Counted from the stretch's first letter, positions 23,494 through 32,430 are shown. The stretch is DNA of 41,425 bases from Clostridia bacterium (GCA_017629175.1 JAGBXS010000037.1:1-41425); one strand, 5' to 3'. Translations and numbers: made by a program. Notes: generated from the sequence alone by a model not told the origin.

Positions 23494-25491
23494 ATGCAAA
23501 GAATCGGCGTATTTGTATGCTGGTGCGGCTCCAACATCGCGGGAACGGTAGACGTTCACGCCGTTGCAGAGGCGCTGAAAAATGAATCCGGTGTGGTCTT
23601 TTCCACCGATTATCAGTACATGTGCTCCCAGGCGGGTCAGGACATCATCAAGAATGCCATTGCAGAGCATAAGCTCACCGGCATCGTGGTTTGCTCCTGC
23701 TCTCCCCGTATGCACGAGGCAACCTTCCGTAAAACTGCCGCCGCGGCAGGGCTGAACCCCTACATGGTTGAGATCGCCAACATCCGCGAGCAGTGCTCTT
23801 GGGTACACAAGGATATGCTCTCCGGTACCGAGAAGGCTGTCATCCTTGGCCGTGCGGCCATTGCAAAGGTCCACCTCAACGCTCCTCTGACCCCCGGTCA
23901 GTCCCCCGTTGCCAAGCGTGCCTTGGTCATCGGCGGCGGTATCGCCGGTATTCAGACCGCGTTGGACATTGCCGACGCAGGCTTCCCCGTAGACATCGTA
24001 GAGACCAAGCCTACCATCGGCGGCAAGATGGCGCAGCTGGACAAGACCTTCCCCACCCTGGACTGCGCCGCCTGCATCCTCACCCCCAAAATGGTGGATG
24101 CCGCGCAGAACGAGCTGATCAAGATCTATTCTTACAGCGAGGTCTCCCAAGTCAGCGGTTACGTGGGCAACTTTGACGTTACCATCAAGCGCCGCGCCCG
24201 TTACGTAAAGGAAGATCTCTGCACCGGTTGCGGTCTCTGCACCGAGAAGTGCCCCCAGAAGAAGGTTCCCAACGAATTCAATCTGGGTATGGACAACCGC
24301 CGTGCCATCTACATTCCCTTCGCCCAGGCGGTTCCCAAGATCGCTACCATTGATCCCGATTACTGCACCATGCTGAAGACCGGCAAGTGCGGCATCTGCT
24401 CCAAGGTATGTACCGCAGGTGCTATCGATTATACCGCTAAGGACGAGTATATCACCGAGAAATACGGTGCCATCGTAGTAGCTACCGGCTACAACCCCAT
24501 CTCCATGGAGAAGTTCGACGAGTTTGCCTACAGCCAGTCCAAGGACGTGATCACCTCCCTGGAATTCGAGCGTCTCACCAACGCGGCAGGTCCTACCGCA
24601 GGTAAACTGCTGCGCCCCTCCGACGGAGAGCATCCCCATAAGATCGTATTCGTACAGTGCGTGGGCTCCCGTTGCGATTCCTGCGCAGAGAAGGGCAAGG
24701 AATACTGCTCCAAGATCTGCTGCATGTATACCGCGAAGCACGCTATGCTGACCCGCGATAAATACCCGGACACCGAGGTCTACGTCTTCTACATCGACGT
24801 ACGTACTCCCGGTAAGGCCTTCGACGAATTCTACCGCCGCGCAGTAGAGGAATACGGCGTTCACTACGTGAAGGGTATGGTAGGTAAGGTAGTTCCCCAG
24901 GGCAAGAAGCTGATGGTGCAGGCATCCGATCTGATCGACGGAAAGCAGCTGCATATCGACGCGGATCTGGTGGTTCTCGCCGCGGCCATTGAGCCCGACA
25001 AGTCTGCCCGTCCTCTGGCAACCATGCTCACCGCATCCATGGATACCAACGACTTCTTCACCGAAGCCCATCCCAAGCTCCGTCCCGTGGAATCTCCCAC
25101 CGCAGGCGTGTTCCTTTCCGGCGCATGCCAGGGCCCCAAGGATATTCCCGAAACGGTTTCTCAGGCAAGTGCCGCCGCGGCAAAGGTCATCGGCCTGCTG
25201 TGCAAGGATCACCTCACAGGCAACCCCTGCGTGGCTTCCGCCAACGAGATGCTTTGCTCCGGATGCTCTCAGTGTGCCAACGTATGTCCCTACGGCGCTA
25301 TCACCTATAGCGAAAAGGAATTCCGTATGCCCAACCGTACCACCCTTATGCGCCGCGTAGCGTCCGTAAACCCCGCGGTGTGCCAGGGCTGTGGTGCTTG
25401 TACCGTAGCTTGCCCCTCGGGTGCTATGGATCTGAACGGCTTTAAAAACAACCAAATTATGGCGGAGGTCGATGCAATATGTCGGAACTGA
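23494..25491 (+). CDS. hdrA: HdrA-like electron-bifurcating flavoprotein
   Basis: 665 residues. N-terminal part CWCGSNIAGTVDV; FAD fold with IGGGIAGIQTALDIADAG; Cys cluster CAACILTPKM; inserted ferredoxin CTGCGLCTEKCP and CGICSKVCTAG; a Cys group around QCVGSRCDSC and YCSKICCMY; C-terminal two-cluster ferredoxin CSGCSQCANVCPYG and CQGCGACTVACPSG. HdrA FAD is the splitting site of flavin-based bifurcation in Hdr complexes. Good ribosome site; 17 bp after hdrC and overlapping flxD. Confidence 0.92.
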   Translation: MQRIGVFVCWCGSNIAGTVDVHAVAEALKNESGVVFSTDYQYMCSQAGQDIIKNAIAEHKLTGIVVCSCSPRMHEATFRKTAAAAGLNPYMVEIANIREQCSWVHKDMLSGTEKAVILGRAAIAKVHLNAPLTPGQSPVAKRALVIGGGIAGIQTALDIADAGFPVDIVETKPTIGGKMAQLDKTFPTLDCAACILTPKMVDAAQNELIKIYSYSEVSQVSGYVGNFDVTIKRRARYVKEDLCTGCGLCTEKCPQKKVPNEFNLGMDNRRAIYIPFAQAVPKIATIDPDYCTMLKTGKCGICSKVCTAGAIDYTAKDEYITEKYGAIVVATGYNPISMEKFDEFAYSQSKDVITSLEFERLTNAAGPTAGKLLRPSDGEHPHKIVFVQCVGSRCDSCAEKGKEYCSKICCMYTAKHAMLTRDKYPDTEVYVFYIDVRTPGKAFDEFYRRAVEEYGVHYVKGMVGKVVPQGKKLMVQASDLIDGKQLHIDADLVVLAAAIEPDKSARPLATMLTASMDTNDFFTEAHPKLRPVESPTAGVFLSGACQGPKDIPETVSQASAAAAKVIGLLCKDHLTGNPCVASANEMLCSGCSQCANVCPYGAITYSEKEFRMPNRTTLMRRVASVNPAVCQGCGACTVACPSGAMDLNGFKNNQIMAEVDAICRN

Positions 25492-25919
25492 AACAAGAAT
25501 ACAAACCTCTGATCGTTGCATTCTGCTGTAACTGGTGTTCTTACGCCGGTGCGGACCTGGCGGGCAGTAACCGTCTGGCTTACCCCGCAGATGTAAAGAT
25601 CATCCGTGTACCCTGCTCCTGCCGTGTCAACCCCATGTTCATTCTCCGTGCGTTCCAGAGAGGCGCAGACGGCGTGATCCTGTGCGGATGCCACCCCGGA
25701 GACTGCCACTACACCACGGGTAACTATTACACCCGCCGCAGAATGTCCATGCTGTTCTCCATGCTGGATTACCTGGGCATTGAGCGGGAACGTACCCGCG
25801 TAGAGTGGGTTTCCGCGGCTGAGGGCGCAAAATTTGCTGCAACCATGAACGACTTTGCCAAGAAAGTCGCTTCCCTTGGTCCCAACAAGAGACTGGAGGA
25901 TCTGAGATGCAAACCGTAA
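25479..25919 (+). CDS. flxD: MvhD/FlxD-type electron-transfer subunit
   Basis: 146 residues. MvhD family with a [2Fe-2S] Cys pattern: CCNWCSYAG, PCSCRV, CGCHPGDCHY. It hands electrons from the oxidising module to HdrA. Here the oxidising module is Flx (NADH) rather than a [NiFe] hydrogenase, none of which is encoded. Overlaps hdrA by 13 bases and the next gene by 13 bases. Confidence 0.9.
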   Translation: MSELKQEYKPLIVAFCCNWCSYAGADLAGSNRLAYPADVKIIRVPCSCRVNPMFILRAFQRGADGVILCGCHPGDCHYTTGNYYTRRRMSMLFSMLDYLGIERERTRVEWVSAAEGAKFAATMNDFAKKVASLGPNKRLEDLRCKP

Positions 25920-26905
25920 ATACCCAAACCTTGATCGAACGCGCCTCCGCCCTGCTGAAGGACGGCACCGTTTCCGCCGTTCTGGGCTGGAAGCGCGGCG
26001 AATTCGATTACGATATGACTCCCGCCGTGTTCACCACGGAGGAGGAGCTTTCCGCAGGCTTTGTTTACAACGATTTCTGCGGTGCAAACCTTTCCAAGTA
26101 TCTGCTGAAGAAGACCAGAGAGATCCAGGGCAAGATCCTTGTGTTCTTGAAGCCCTGCGATACTTACAGCTTCAACCAGCTGCTCACCGAGCATCGCATC
26201 CACAGAGAGAACGCTTACGTTATCGGCGTTCCCTGTAACGGCATGGCAGATATTCACAGCATCCGCAAGATCACCGGAGAAGGCATTGCCCGCGTGGAGC
26301 TGACCGATAGCGGCCTGCTGGTACACACCCTTTACGACGATGCTCCCGTGGCTGTTTCCTATGAGGACGCCATGGCAGACCGCTGTAAGACCTGTAAGTC
26401 CAAGAAGCACGTTGCTTACGACGAGCTTTTGGGCGAGGAAGGTGACGTTCTGGATTCCCACCGCTTTGACGAGGTGGCAAAGCTGGAGGCTATGACCCCC
26501 GACGAGCGTTTTGCCTTCTGGCAGGGCGAGCTTTCCCGCTGTATCCGCTGTAATGCTTGTCGGGACGTATGCCCCGCCTGCACCTGCGAGAAGTGCGTGT
26601 TTGACAACCCCGATTCCGGCGTTGAGAACAAGGCTCCCGGCGGAGATTTTGAGGAGAAGATGTTCCACATCATTCGTGCCTTCCACGTGGCAGGCAGATG
26701 CACCGACTGCGGCGAATGCTCCCGCGTTTGCCCCCAGGACATCCCTCTCCACCTGCTGAACCGCAAGTTCATCAGCGATATCAACAAGACCTACGGTGAA
26801 TACCAGGCAGGCGAGACTGCCGATCAGCGTCCTCCGCTGGTCAACTTCACTCAGAACGACCCCGAACCCTCCGACGTAGTGAAGGGAGGACATGACCATG
26901 CTTAA
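25907..26905 (+). CDS. Flx-type iron-sulfur subunit (FlxC-like)
   Basis: 332 residues, soluble. The N-terminal half resembles the F420-hydrogenase beta/4Fe-4S group (VFLKPCDTYSFNQLL; GVPCNGM; RCKTCKSKKH), followed by CIRCNACRDVCPACTCEKC and a second cluster motif CTDCGECSRVCPQD. The FlxABCD-HdrABC complexes of sulfate reducers and clostridia have two such Fe-S proteins between the NADH subunit and MvhD/FlxD; which is B and which is C cannot be told here with certainty. Confidence 0.75.
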   Translation: MQTVNTQTLIERASALLKDGTVSAVLGWKRGEFDYDMTPAVFTTEEELSAGFVYNDFCGANLSKYLLKKTREIQGKILVFLKPCDTYSFNQLLTEHRIHRENAYVIGVPCNGMADIHSIRKITGEGIARVELTDSGLLVHTLYDDAPVAVSYEDAMADRCKTCKSKKHVAYDELLGEEGDVLDSHRFDEVAKLEAMTPDERFAFWQGELSRCIRCNACRDVCPACTCEKCVFDNPDSGVENKAPGGDFEEKMFHIIRAFHVAGRCTDCGECSRVCPQDIPLHLLNRKFISDINKTYGEYQAGETADQRPPLVNFTQNDPEPSDVVKGGHDHA

Positions 26906-27923
26906 GTGCAACCTTTCTCAGCTTGACAATCTTTTTGCCGCTGTTGCCGAAGCAATGCCTCTTTACCTCCCCACCCAGGGAAAGAACGGCGCGAACTACA
27001 CCAAGTGGCAGTCCGGCGCTGTTTGGAGCAATACCTGCAACACCCAAAAAGGCCCCAAGGATCTGTTCTTCCCCCAGAGCGAGGATCTGATGGCCTTCAA
27101 GACTCAGGGTAAATCCATTGAGATCATCGATACCAGAAACGAAGCCGAGGATTTCGCCGTGTTCGGCGTCCGCGCCTGCGACGTGAAGAGCCTTGAGATC
27201 CTTGACCGCGTCTTCCTCTCCGAGCCCAAGGACAGCTATTACGCCTCCCGCAGAGAGCATGGGATCATCATCTCCCTTGCCTGCAACCGTCCTACGGAGA
27301 ACTGCTTCTGCGGAAGCTTTGGAATTGATGCATCCAGCCCCAACGGCGACGTTACCTGCTGGTTGACGGAGGATGCTCTGTATCTCCGCGCCAACACCGA
27401 AAAGGGCGAGAAGTTCATGGCTCTCGCCGCTCCCTTCGTTACCGAATGCGACGACACTGCCGCAGAGGCACAGAAGGAAAAGATCGGGAAGATCATGGCA
27501 CGGCTTCCCCTTGCCGATCTGAAGACCGATGCCTTTGGCGGCGGAAAGACTGAGGAGTTCTTCAACTCTCCTCAGTGGGAAAAGCTTTCCGAAAGCTGTC
27601 TGGGATGCGGCACCTGCACCTTCGTGTGCCCCACCTGCCAGTGCTACGATATCCGTGACTACAAGACCAACGACGGCGTGGTTCGCTACCGCTGCTGGGA
27701 CTCCTGTATGTACTCGGAATTCACCCGTATGGCCCACGGCAACAACCGTAACTCCCAGAAGGAGCGTTTCCGTCAGCGCTTTATGCACAAGCTGGTATAT
27801 TTCCCCGAGAACAACGACGGCGTGTTCTCCTGCGTGGGCTGTGGCAGATGTCTTGCCAAGTGCCCCATTTCCATGAACATCGTGAAGGTTATGAAAGCAT
27901 TGGAGGGCGAGCAAAATGGCTGA
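26898..27923 (+). CDS. Flx-type iron-sulfur subunit (FlxB-like)
   Basis: 341 residues, related to hydrogenase/anaerobic sulfite reductase subunit A-type 4Fe-4S proteins. Segments: FGVRACDVKSLEILDRVF, LACNRPTENCFCGSFG, and two clusters CLGCGTCTFVCPTCQC and CVGCGRCLAKCP. It should carry electrons from the NADH-binding protein encoded next. The ATG at 26898 gives an 8-base gap to GGGAGG; the ATG at 26892 is too close. Overlaps its neighbours at both ends. Confidence 0.78.
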   Translation: MLKCNLSQLDNLFAAVAEAMPLYLPTQGKNGANYTKWQSGAVWSNTCNTQKGPKDLFFPQSEDLMAFKTQGKSIEIIDTRNEAEDFAVFGVRACDVKSLEILDRVFLSEPKDSYYASRREHGIIISLACNRPTENCFCGSFGIDASSPNGDVTCWLTEDALYLRANTEKGEKFMALAAPFVTECDDTAAEAQKEKIGKIMARLPLADLKTDAFGGGKTEEFFNSPQWEKLSESCLGCGTCTFVCPTCQCYDIRDYKTNDGVVRYRCWDSCMYSEFTRMAHGNNRNSQKERFRQRFMHKLVYFPENNDGVFSCVGCGRCLAKCPISMNIVKVMKALEGEQNG

Positions 27924-28749
27924 ACAGAATGAAACTTTAATTCCCGTTGTGGGCGTGATTACCGACGTCCGCATCGATACCCCCGATATCAAGACCTTCC
28001 GCGTGGTCACTCCCGAGGGCAAGAAGCCCTTTGACCACAGACCCGGTCAGTGCGCAATGCTTTCCATTCCCGGCGTGGGCGAGGCAATGTTCTCCATTAC
28101 CTCCTCCCCCACCAACACGGAATTTATGGAGTTCTCCATCAAGAAATGCGGATGCGTTACCCAGTGGCTCCACGCCGCTGAGGCAGGTCAGATGGTCACC
28201 GTTCGCGGGCCTTACGGAAAGCCCTTCCCCGTTGACGACGTATTTGCGGGCCACGACCTGCTGTTCATCGCCGGCGGTGTAGGTCTCGCGCCCCTGCGCT
28301 CCGTCATCAACTACTGCCGCCACCACCGCGACAGATACGGCAAGATCGATATCGTGTACGGCTCCCGTTCCAAAGAGGATCTGCTGGATTACCGGGAGAT
28401 CGTAAACGAGTGGCAGAACGACGAGAACGTTCACGTCCATCTCACCATCGACCGTGAGCAGGCCGATTGGGACGGACACGTTGGCTTCGTTCCCAACTAC
28501 GTTAAGGAGCTGGGCTTCGATACCAACAAGGTGGCAGTGCTTTGCGGCCCTCCCATCATGATCAAATTTACCCTTGAAGGACTTTGCGCTTTGGGCTTTG
28601 ACAAGACCCAGATCTACACCACGTTGGAGCTTCGCATGAAGTGCGGCGTGGGTAAGTGCGGCCGTTGCAACGTGGGCGCGAAGTACGTATGTAAAGACGG
28701 CCCCGTCTTCCGCTGTGACGAGCTGGATGAGCTCCCCGGTGAATATTGA
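27916..28749 (+). CDS. flxA: FlxA-like FAD/NAD(P)-binding subunit
   Basis: 277 residues. Ferredoxin-reductase fold: FAD part with RPGQCAMLSIPG and FSITSSP, NAD part with LLFIAGGVGLAPLRSVINYC and VLCGPPIMIKF, and a C-terminal [2Fe-2S] loop KCGVGKCGRCNVG...VC. It would take hydride from NADH and feed the two Fe-S proteins, FlxD and HdrA. The related SudB/AsrB proteins are alternatives, but the Hdr neighbourhood favours FlxA. Overlaps the preceding gene by 8 bases. Confidence 0.85.
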   Translation: MAEQNETLIPVVGVITDVRIDTPDIKTFRVVTPEGKKPFDHRPGQCAMLSIPGVGEAMFSITSSPTNTEFMEFSIKKCGCVTQWLHAAEAGQMVTVRGPYGKPFPVDDVFAGHDLLFIAGGVGLAPLRSVINYCRHHRDRYGKIDIVYGSRSKEDLLDYREIVNEWQNDENVHVHLTIDREQADWDGHVGFVPNYVKELGFDTNKVAVLCGPPIMIKFTLEGLCALGFDKTQIYTTLELRMKCGVGKCGRCNVGAKYVCKDGPVFRCDELDELPGEY

Positions 28750-28769
28750 TAATTAGGAGAATAGAACAC

Positions 28770-29444
28770 ATGGAAAAAATGGTGAACATTTACCTTTACG
28801 GTAAAAAATACGAAGTTCCTTCCAACCTTACCATTATTAACGCCATGGAATACGCAGGTTACCAGCTTGTTCGCGGAGTTGGATGCCGTTGCGGATTCTG
28901 CGGTGCCTGCGCGACCATCTACCGTATCAAGGGTCAGCAGGAGCTGAAAACCTGTTTGGCATGTCAGACCAAGGTTGAGGACAATATGTACATCGCAACG
29001 CTGCCCTTCTTCCCACTGGTGAAGCAGCCCTATGACATCCAGAAGGTAAAGCCCTCCGAGCAGATCATGATGCAGCTGTATCCCGAGATCTACGCTTGTA
29101 TCGGATGCAACGCCTGCACCAAGTCCTGCACCCAGGAGCTGAACGTTATGCAGTACATTGCATACGCCCAGAGAGGCGATCTGGAGAAGTGCGCAGAGGA
29201 ATCCTTCGACTGCGTTATGTGCGGCGTTTGCTCCTCCCGTTGCCCTGCAGGCATTACCCATCCCCAGGTTGGCCTTTTGGCAAGACGTCTCAACGGCAAG
29301 TATCTTGCTCCCGAGACCCAGCATCTCTTGGATCGCGTTGCCGAGATCGAGGCAGGCGACTGTGAGGCGGCTCTGCAGGACATCATGCAAAAGACTGCAG
29401 AAGAGCTTAAAGAGATGTACAACAACCGTGATTTTGAGAAGTAA
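28770..29444 (+). CDS. frdB: Fumarate reductase iron-sulfur subunit (soluble, FrdB/TfrB-like)
   Basis: 224 residues. N-terminal plant-type [2Fe-2S] region with CRCGFCGACATIY and TCLACQ; C-terminal two-cluster region CIGCNACTKSCTQEL and CVMCGVCSSRCPAG. This is the FrdB/SdhB layout, but neither a membrane anchor gene nor the HdrB-like tail of methanogen TfrB is present; a separate HdrB is encoded 5 kb upstream. It probably links the Hdr-Flx electron chain to FrdA. The ATG at 28770 is set by TTAGGAGA. Confidence 0.82.
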   Translation: MEKMVNIYLYGKKYEVPSNLTIINAMEYAGYQLVRGVGCRCGFCGACATIYRIKGQQELKTCLACQTKVEDNMYIATLPFFPLVKQPYDIQKVKPSEQIMMQLYPEIYACIGCNACTKSCTQELNVMQYIAYAQRGDLEKCAEESFDCVMCGVCSSRCPAGITHPQVGLLARRLNGKYLAPETQHLLDRVAEIEAGDCEAALQDIMQKTAEELKEMYNNRDFEK

Positions 29445-29458
29445 GGAGGGCGTCCTAC

Positions 29459-31078
29459 ATGTATACAAACGAAATGCTTGAATCCATCAAGAAGGTGGAA
29501 GCAACCCGTGAGGCGCGTCTTCAGGCGGTTCTTGCGGGCAATCATCCCCGCCGTATGACCGCAGAAGAGAAGGATCAGGTTCTTCTTGAGAACCATCCTG
29601 ACCATATTGCCACTCAGTTTGCAGAGCTGACCATCGGCCCCAACAAGGGTGAGAAGGTTCCTCTGGAGCTGGCAGAGATCCTGCAGGCAAACCCCAGAGT
29701 GAAATCCGGGGACATCGATCTGAACAACATCGACTATGACGTTGACGTGCTGATCATCGGCGGCGGCGGCGCAGGCTCCGCAGCAGCTATTATGGCTCAC
29801 GAGAACGGCGCAAACGTTATGATCGTCACCAAGCTTCGCCACGGCGATGCCAACACCATGATGGCAGAGGGCGGCATTCAGGCGGCTGATAAGCCCAACG
29901 ACAGCCCCGCACAGCACTATCTGGACGTTATGGGCGGCGGTCACTTCAAGAACGTACCCGAACTGGTTTACAAGCTGGTAAACGATGCACCTCTTTGCAT
30001 CAAGTGGCTCAACGATCTGGGCGTTATGTTCGACAAGGAAGAAGACGGCACCATGGTGACCACCCACGGCGGCGGTACCTCCCGCAAGCGTATGCACGCT
30101 TGTAAGGACTACTCCGGCGCAGAGATCATGCGAGTTTTGCGCGACGAGGTGCAGAATAGACAGATCCCCGTAGTGGATTTCACCTCTGCTATTGAGATCA
30201 TCAAGGACGAGTCCGGCAAGGCCGCAGGCGCCGTTCTGATGAACATGGAGACCAAGGAGCTGTTGGTAGCAAGAGCAAAGACCGTGGTCATCGCCACCGG
30301 CGGTGCAGGCCGTATGCACTATCAGGGCTTCCCCACCTCCAACCACTACGGTGCAACCGCAGACGGTCTGGTTCTGGCTTACAGAGCAGGCGCACCTCTG
30401 CTGTACGCACACACCCTGCAGTACCATCCCACCGGTGCGGCATATCCCTCTCAGATCTTTGGCGCGTTGGTAACCGAGAAGGTTCGTTCCATCGGCGCAC
30501 AGCTGATCAACGCCGACGGTGAGGCCTTCATGTATCCTCTGGAGACCCGTGACGTATGCGCTTCCTCCGTCATCCGCGAGTGCCGCAGAGGCAACGGCGT
30601 GGATACCTTTGACGGCGGTCAGGGCGTATGGCTGGACTCCCCCATGATCGATATGATCCACGGCGAGGGTACCATTGAGAAGAGAATCCCCGCAATGCTG
30701 CGTATGTACCTGAAGTACGGCATCGATATGCGTAAGCAGCCCATTCTGATCTACCCCACTCTGCACTACCAGAACGGCGGTATCAAGATCGGCAAGAACG
30801 GTATGTCCGACGTAGAGAACCTGTTCGTAGCAGGCGAAGCCGTTGGCGGTATCCACGGTGAAAACAGACTGATGGGCAACTCCCTGCTGGATATCATCGT
30901 ATTCGGCCGTAACGCAGGTATCAACGCGGCAGAGACTGCCAAGAACACCCAGGTTGCAGAGAAGCTCACCCTCTCCCACGTGGATGACTTCGTGAAGGAG
31001 ATGGAGGCCGCAGGCATTCAGACCGACGTAGTTTCTCCCAAGCTTCTTCCCAACTACACCAAGCAGAAGAGCATCTGA
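29459..31078 (+). CDS. frdA: Fumarate reductase flavoprotein subunit, FAD probably not covalent
   Basis: 539 residues. Reduces fumarate to succinate. FAD fold at 97-125 (LIIGGGGAGSAAA). The active-site residues of FrdA/SdhA are all there: H323 (QYHPTG), T339-E340 (VTEKVR), R364 (ETRDV), H436 (LHYQNGG) and R470 (ENRLMGN). The FAD-linking His (SHTVAAEGG in FrdA) is Asn132 (ANTMMAEGG), as in flavoproteins with free FAD such as L-aspartate oxidase. A 90-residue N-terminal extension of unknown role precedes the FAD domain, and the usual C-terminal helical domain is mostly missing. Soluble; no cytochrome b or anchor gene nearby. Good SD, 14 bp after frdB. Confidence 0.85.
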   Translation: MYTNEMLESIKKVEATREARLQAVLAGNHPRRMTAEEKDQVLLENHPDHIATQFAELTIGPNKGEKVPLELAEILQANPRVKSGDIDLNNIDYDVDVLIIGGGGAGSAAAIMAHENGANVMIVTKLRHGDANTMMAEGGIQAADKPNDSPAQHYLDVMGGGHFKNVPELVYKLVNDAPLCIKWLNDLGVMFDKEEDGTMVTTHGGGTSRKRMHACKDYSGAEIMRVLRDEVQNRQIPVVDFTSAIEIIKDESGKAAGAVLMNMETKELLVARAKTVVIATGGAGRMHYQGFPTSNHYGATADGLVLAYRAGAPLLYAHTLQYHPTGAAYPSQIFGALVTEKVRSIGAQLINADGEAFMYPLETRDVCASSVIRECRRGNGVDTFDGGQGVWLDSPMIDMIHGEGTIEKRIPAMLRMYLKYGIDMRKQPILIYPTLHYQNGGIKIGKNGMSDVENLFVAGEAVGGIHGENRLMGNSLLDIIVFGRNAGINAAETAKNTQVAEKLTLSHVDDFVKEMEAAGIQTDVVSPKLLPNYTKQKSI

Positions 31079-31092
31079 GGAGGCGTTCAGTC

Positions 31093-32352
31093 ATGAGTTT
31101 ATTTGGCGGCGTTATCGCCATAAAAGACATTCCCACCCTTCTGGTGGTGGTGTTTGCAGTGCTGTTCTTGGGCTACGCCCTGGGCAGAATTACCATCAAG
31201 GGCATCTCCTTGGGTGATGCAGGCGTTTTCATCATCGCTTTGCTGTTCGGCGCGCTGTTCTTCAGCATGACCGACGTAGGATTGGTCTTCAGCGGCTCCA
31301 CCAAGCCCTTCGATTTTGAAGAAGCCCTTTCCCTCATCGAAAGCTTGGGTCTGATCCTCTTCGTAACCTCCGTAGGTTTCATTGCAGGTCCTAAGTTCTT
31401 CGGTAACTTTAAGAAAAACTTTAAGTCCTACGTGCTGATCGGTGCCATCGTTATCCTTGCAGGCGGCCTTGCCGCCGCAGGGTGCATCGGTTTGGGCGAG
31501 GTTCTCGGCTACGGTGCTTCTATCACCGAGCAGGACGGCTTTGTAGCCATGATCGTCGGTCTGCTTTCCGGCTCTCTCACCTCCACCCCCGCTTTTGCGG
31601 CGGCAAAGGCAACCGTTGCTCCCGAATACGTGGGCTTGGTTTCCGTAGGTCACGGTATCGCCTATATCTTCGGCGTGGTGGGCGTTGTACTCTTCGTACA
31701 GCTGATCCCCAAGCTGACCAAGGCGGATATGGAAAAAGAGCGTAACCTTCTGGTGGTTAAGGCAGATGAGACCAAAAAGTCCATCGTTACCAAGCTGTTC
31801 GAGCTGGATCACATGGGCATCGCTCCCTTCGCGCTGGCGGCCATCGTGGGTACCTTCATCGGTCAGATCAAGATCCCCCTTTCCGCAGACGGTCTTTCCG
31901 GCACCTGCTTCTCTCTGACCACCACCGGCGGTTGCTTGCTGACCAGCTTGGTGTTCGGTCACTTCTCCCGCATCGGCAAGGTAAGCATTATGCCCGCCAC
32001 CGGAACCCTGAAGCTGTTCCGTGAGCTTGGCTTGGTGTTGTTCCTGGTAGGCGCAGGTATCCCCGGCGGTGCAGAGTTCGTGCAGAACTTCGACCCCATG
32101 TACTTCGTATACGGCATCATCATGACCATCGTTCCTCTGATCATCGGTTATTGGTTTGCCAAATACGTGCTGAAGCTCAGTCTGCTGAACAATCTGGGCT
32201 CTCTTACCGGCGGTATGACCAGTACCCCCGCACTGGGCACCTTGATCAACGTAGCCAAGACGGAGGACGTGGCATCCGCTTACGCGGCAACCTATCCCAT
32301 CGCTTTGGTAGCCGTGGTGCTGGTTTCCCAGTTCTTGATCATTTTGTTCTAA
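31093..32352 (+). CDS. AAEx-family transporter, probable succinate exporter or dicarboxylate exchanger
   Basis: 419 residues, about ten or more membrane helices in two related halves, each with a GLLSGSLTSTPAF / GSLTGGMTSTPALG motif. This is the aspartate:alanine exchanger family (PF06826), which includes the Corynebacterium succinate exporter SucE. Members often have cytoplasmic RCK-C domains between the halves; here only a short charged loop remains (about 210-240). It lies 14 bp after frdA as the last gene of the array, so succinate efflux or exchange for a dicarboxylate or aspartate is the best guess. Confidence 0.8.
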   Translation: MSLFGGVIAIKDIPTLLVVVFAVLFLGYALGRITIKGISLGDAGVFIIALLFGALFFSMTDVGLVFSGSTKPFDFEEALSLIESLGLILFVTSVGFIAGPKFFGNFKKNFKSYVLIGAIVILAGGLAAAGCIGLGEVLGYGASITEQDGFVAMIVGLLSGSLTSTPAFAAAKATVAPEYVGLVSVGHGIAYIFGVVGVVLFVQLIPKLTKADMEKERNLLVVKADETKKSIVTKLFELDHMGIAPFALAAIVGTFIGQIKIPLSADGLSGTCFSLTTTGGCLLTSLVFGHFSRIGKVSIMPATGTLKLFRELGLVLFLVGAGIPGGAEFVQNFDPMYFVYGIIMTIVPLIIGYWFAKYVLKLSLLNNLGSLTGGMTSTPALGTLINVAKTEDVASAYAATYPIALVAVVLVSQFLIILF

Positions 32353-32359
32353 GTCTTTT

Positions 32360-32389
32360 GATCCGACGCGAAAGCGTCGGATCTTTTTT
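32360..32389 (+). terminator. Terminator at the end of the rex-hyd-hdr-frd array
   Basis: Perfect 10-bp stem GATCCGACGC / GCGTCGGATC closed by a GAAA tetraloop, then TTTTTT, 7 bases after the transporter stop. It is the first clear terminator on this strand after rex. Confidence 0.95.
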
Positions 32390-32401
32390 ATAAAAAACGG
32401 C

Positions 32402-32430
32402 TTGAAAAAAACGCCTTCGCGGTATATAAT
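32402..32430 (+). promoter_or_regulatory. Promoter of the M20 amidohydrolase gene
   Basis: TTGAAA (32402-32407), 17-bp spacer, TATAAT (32425-32430); TTGGAGAA ribosome site before the ATG at 32464. Confidence 0.8.
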
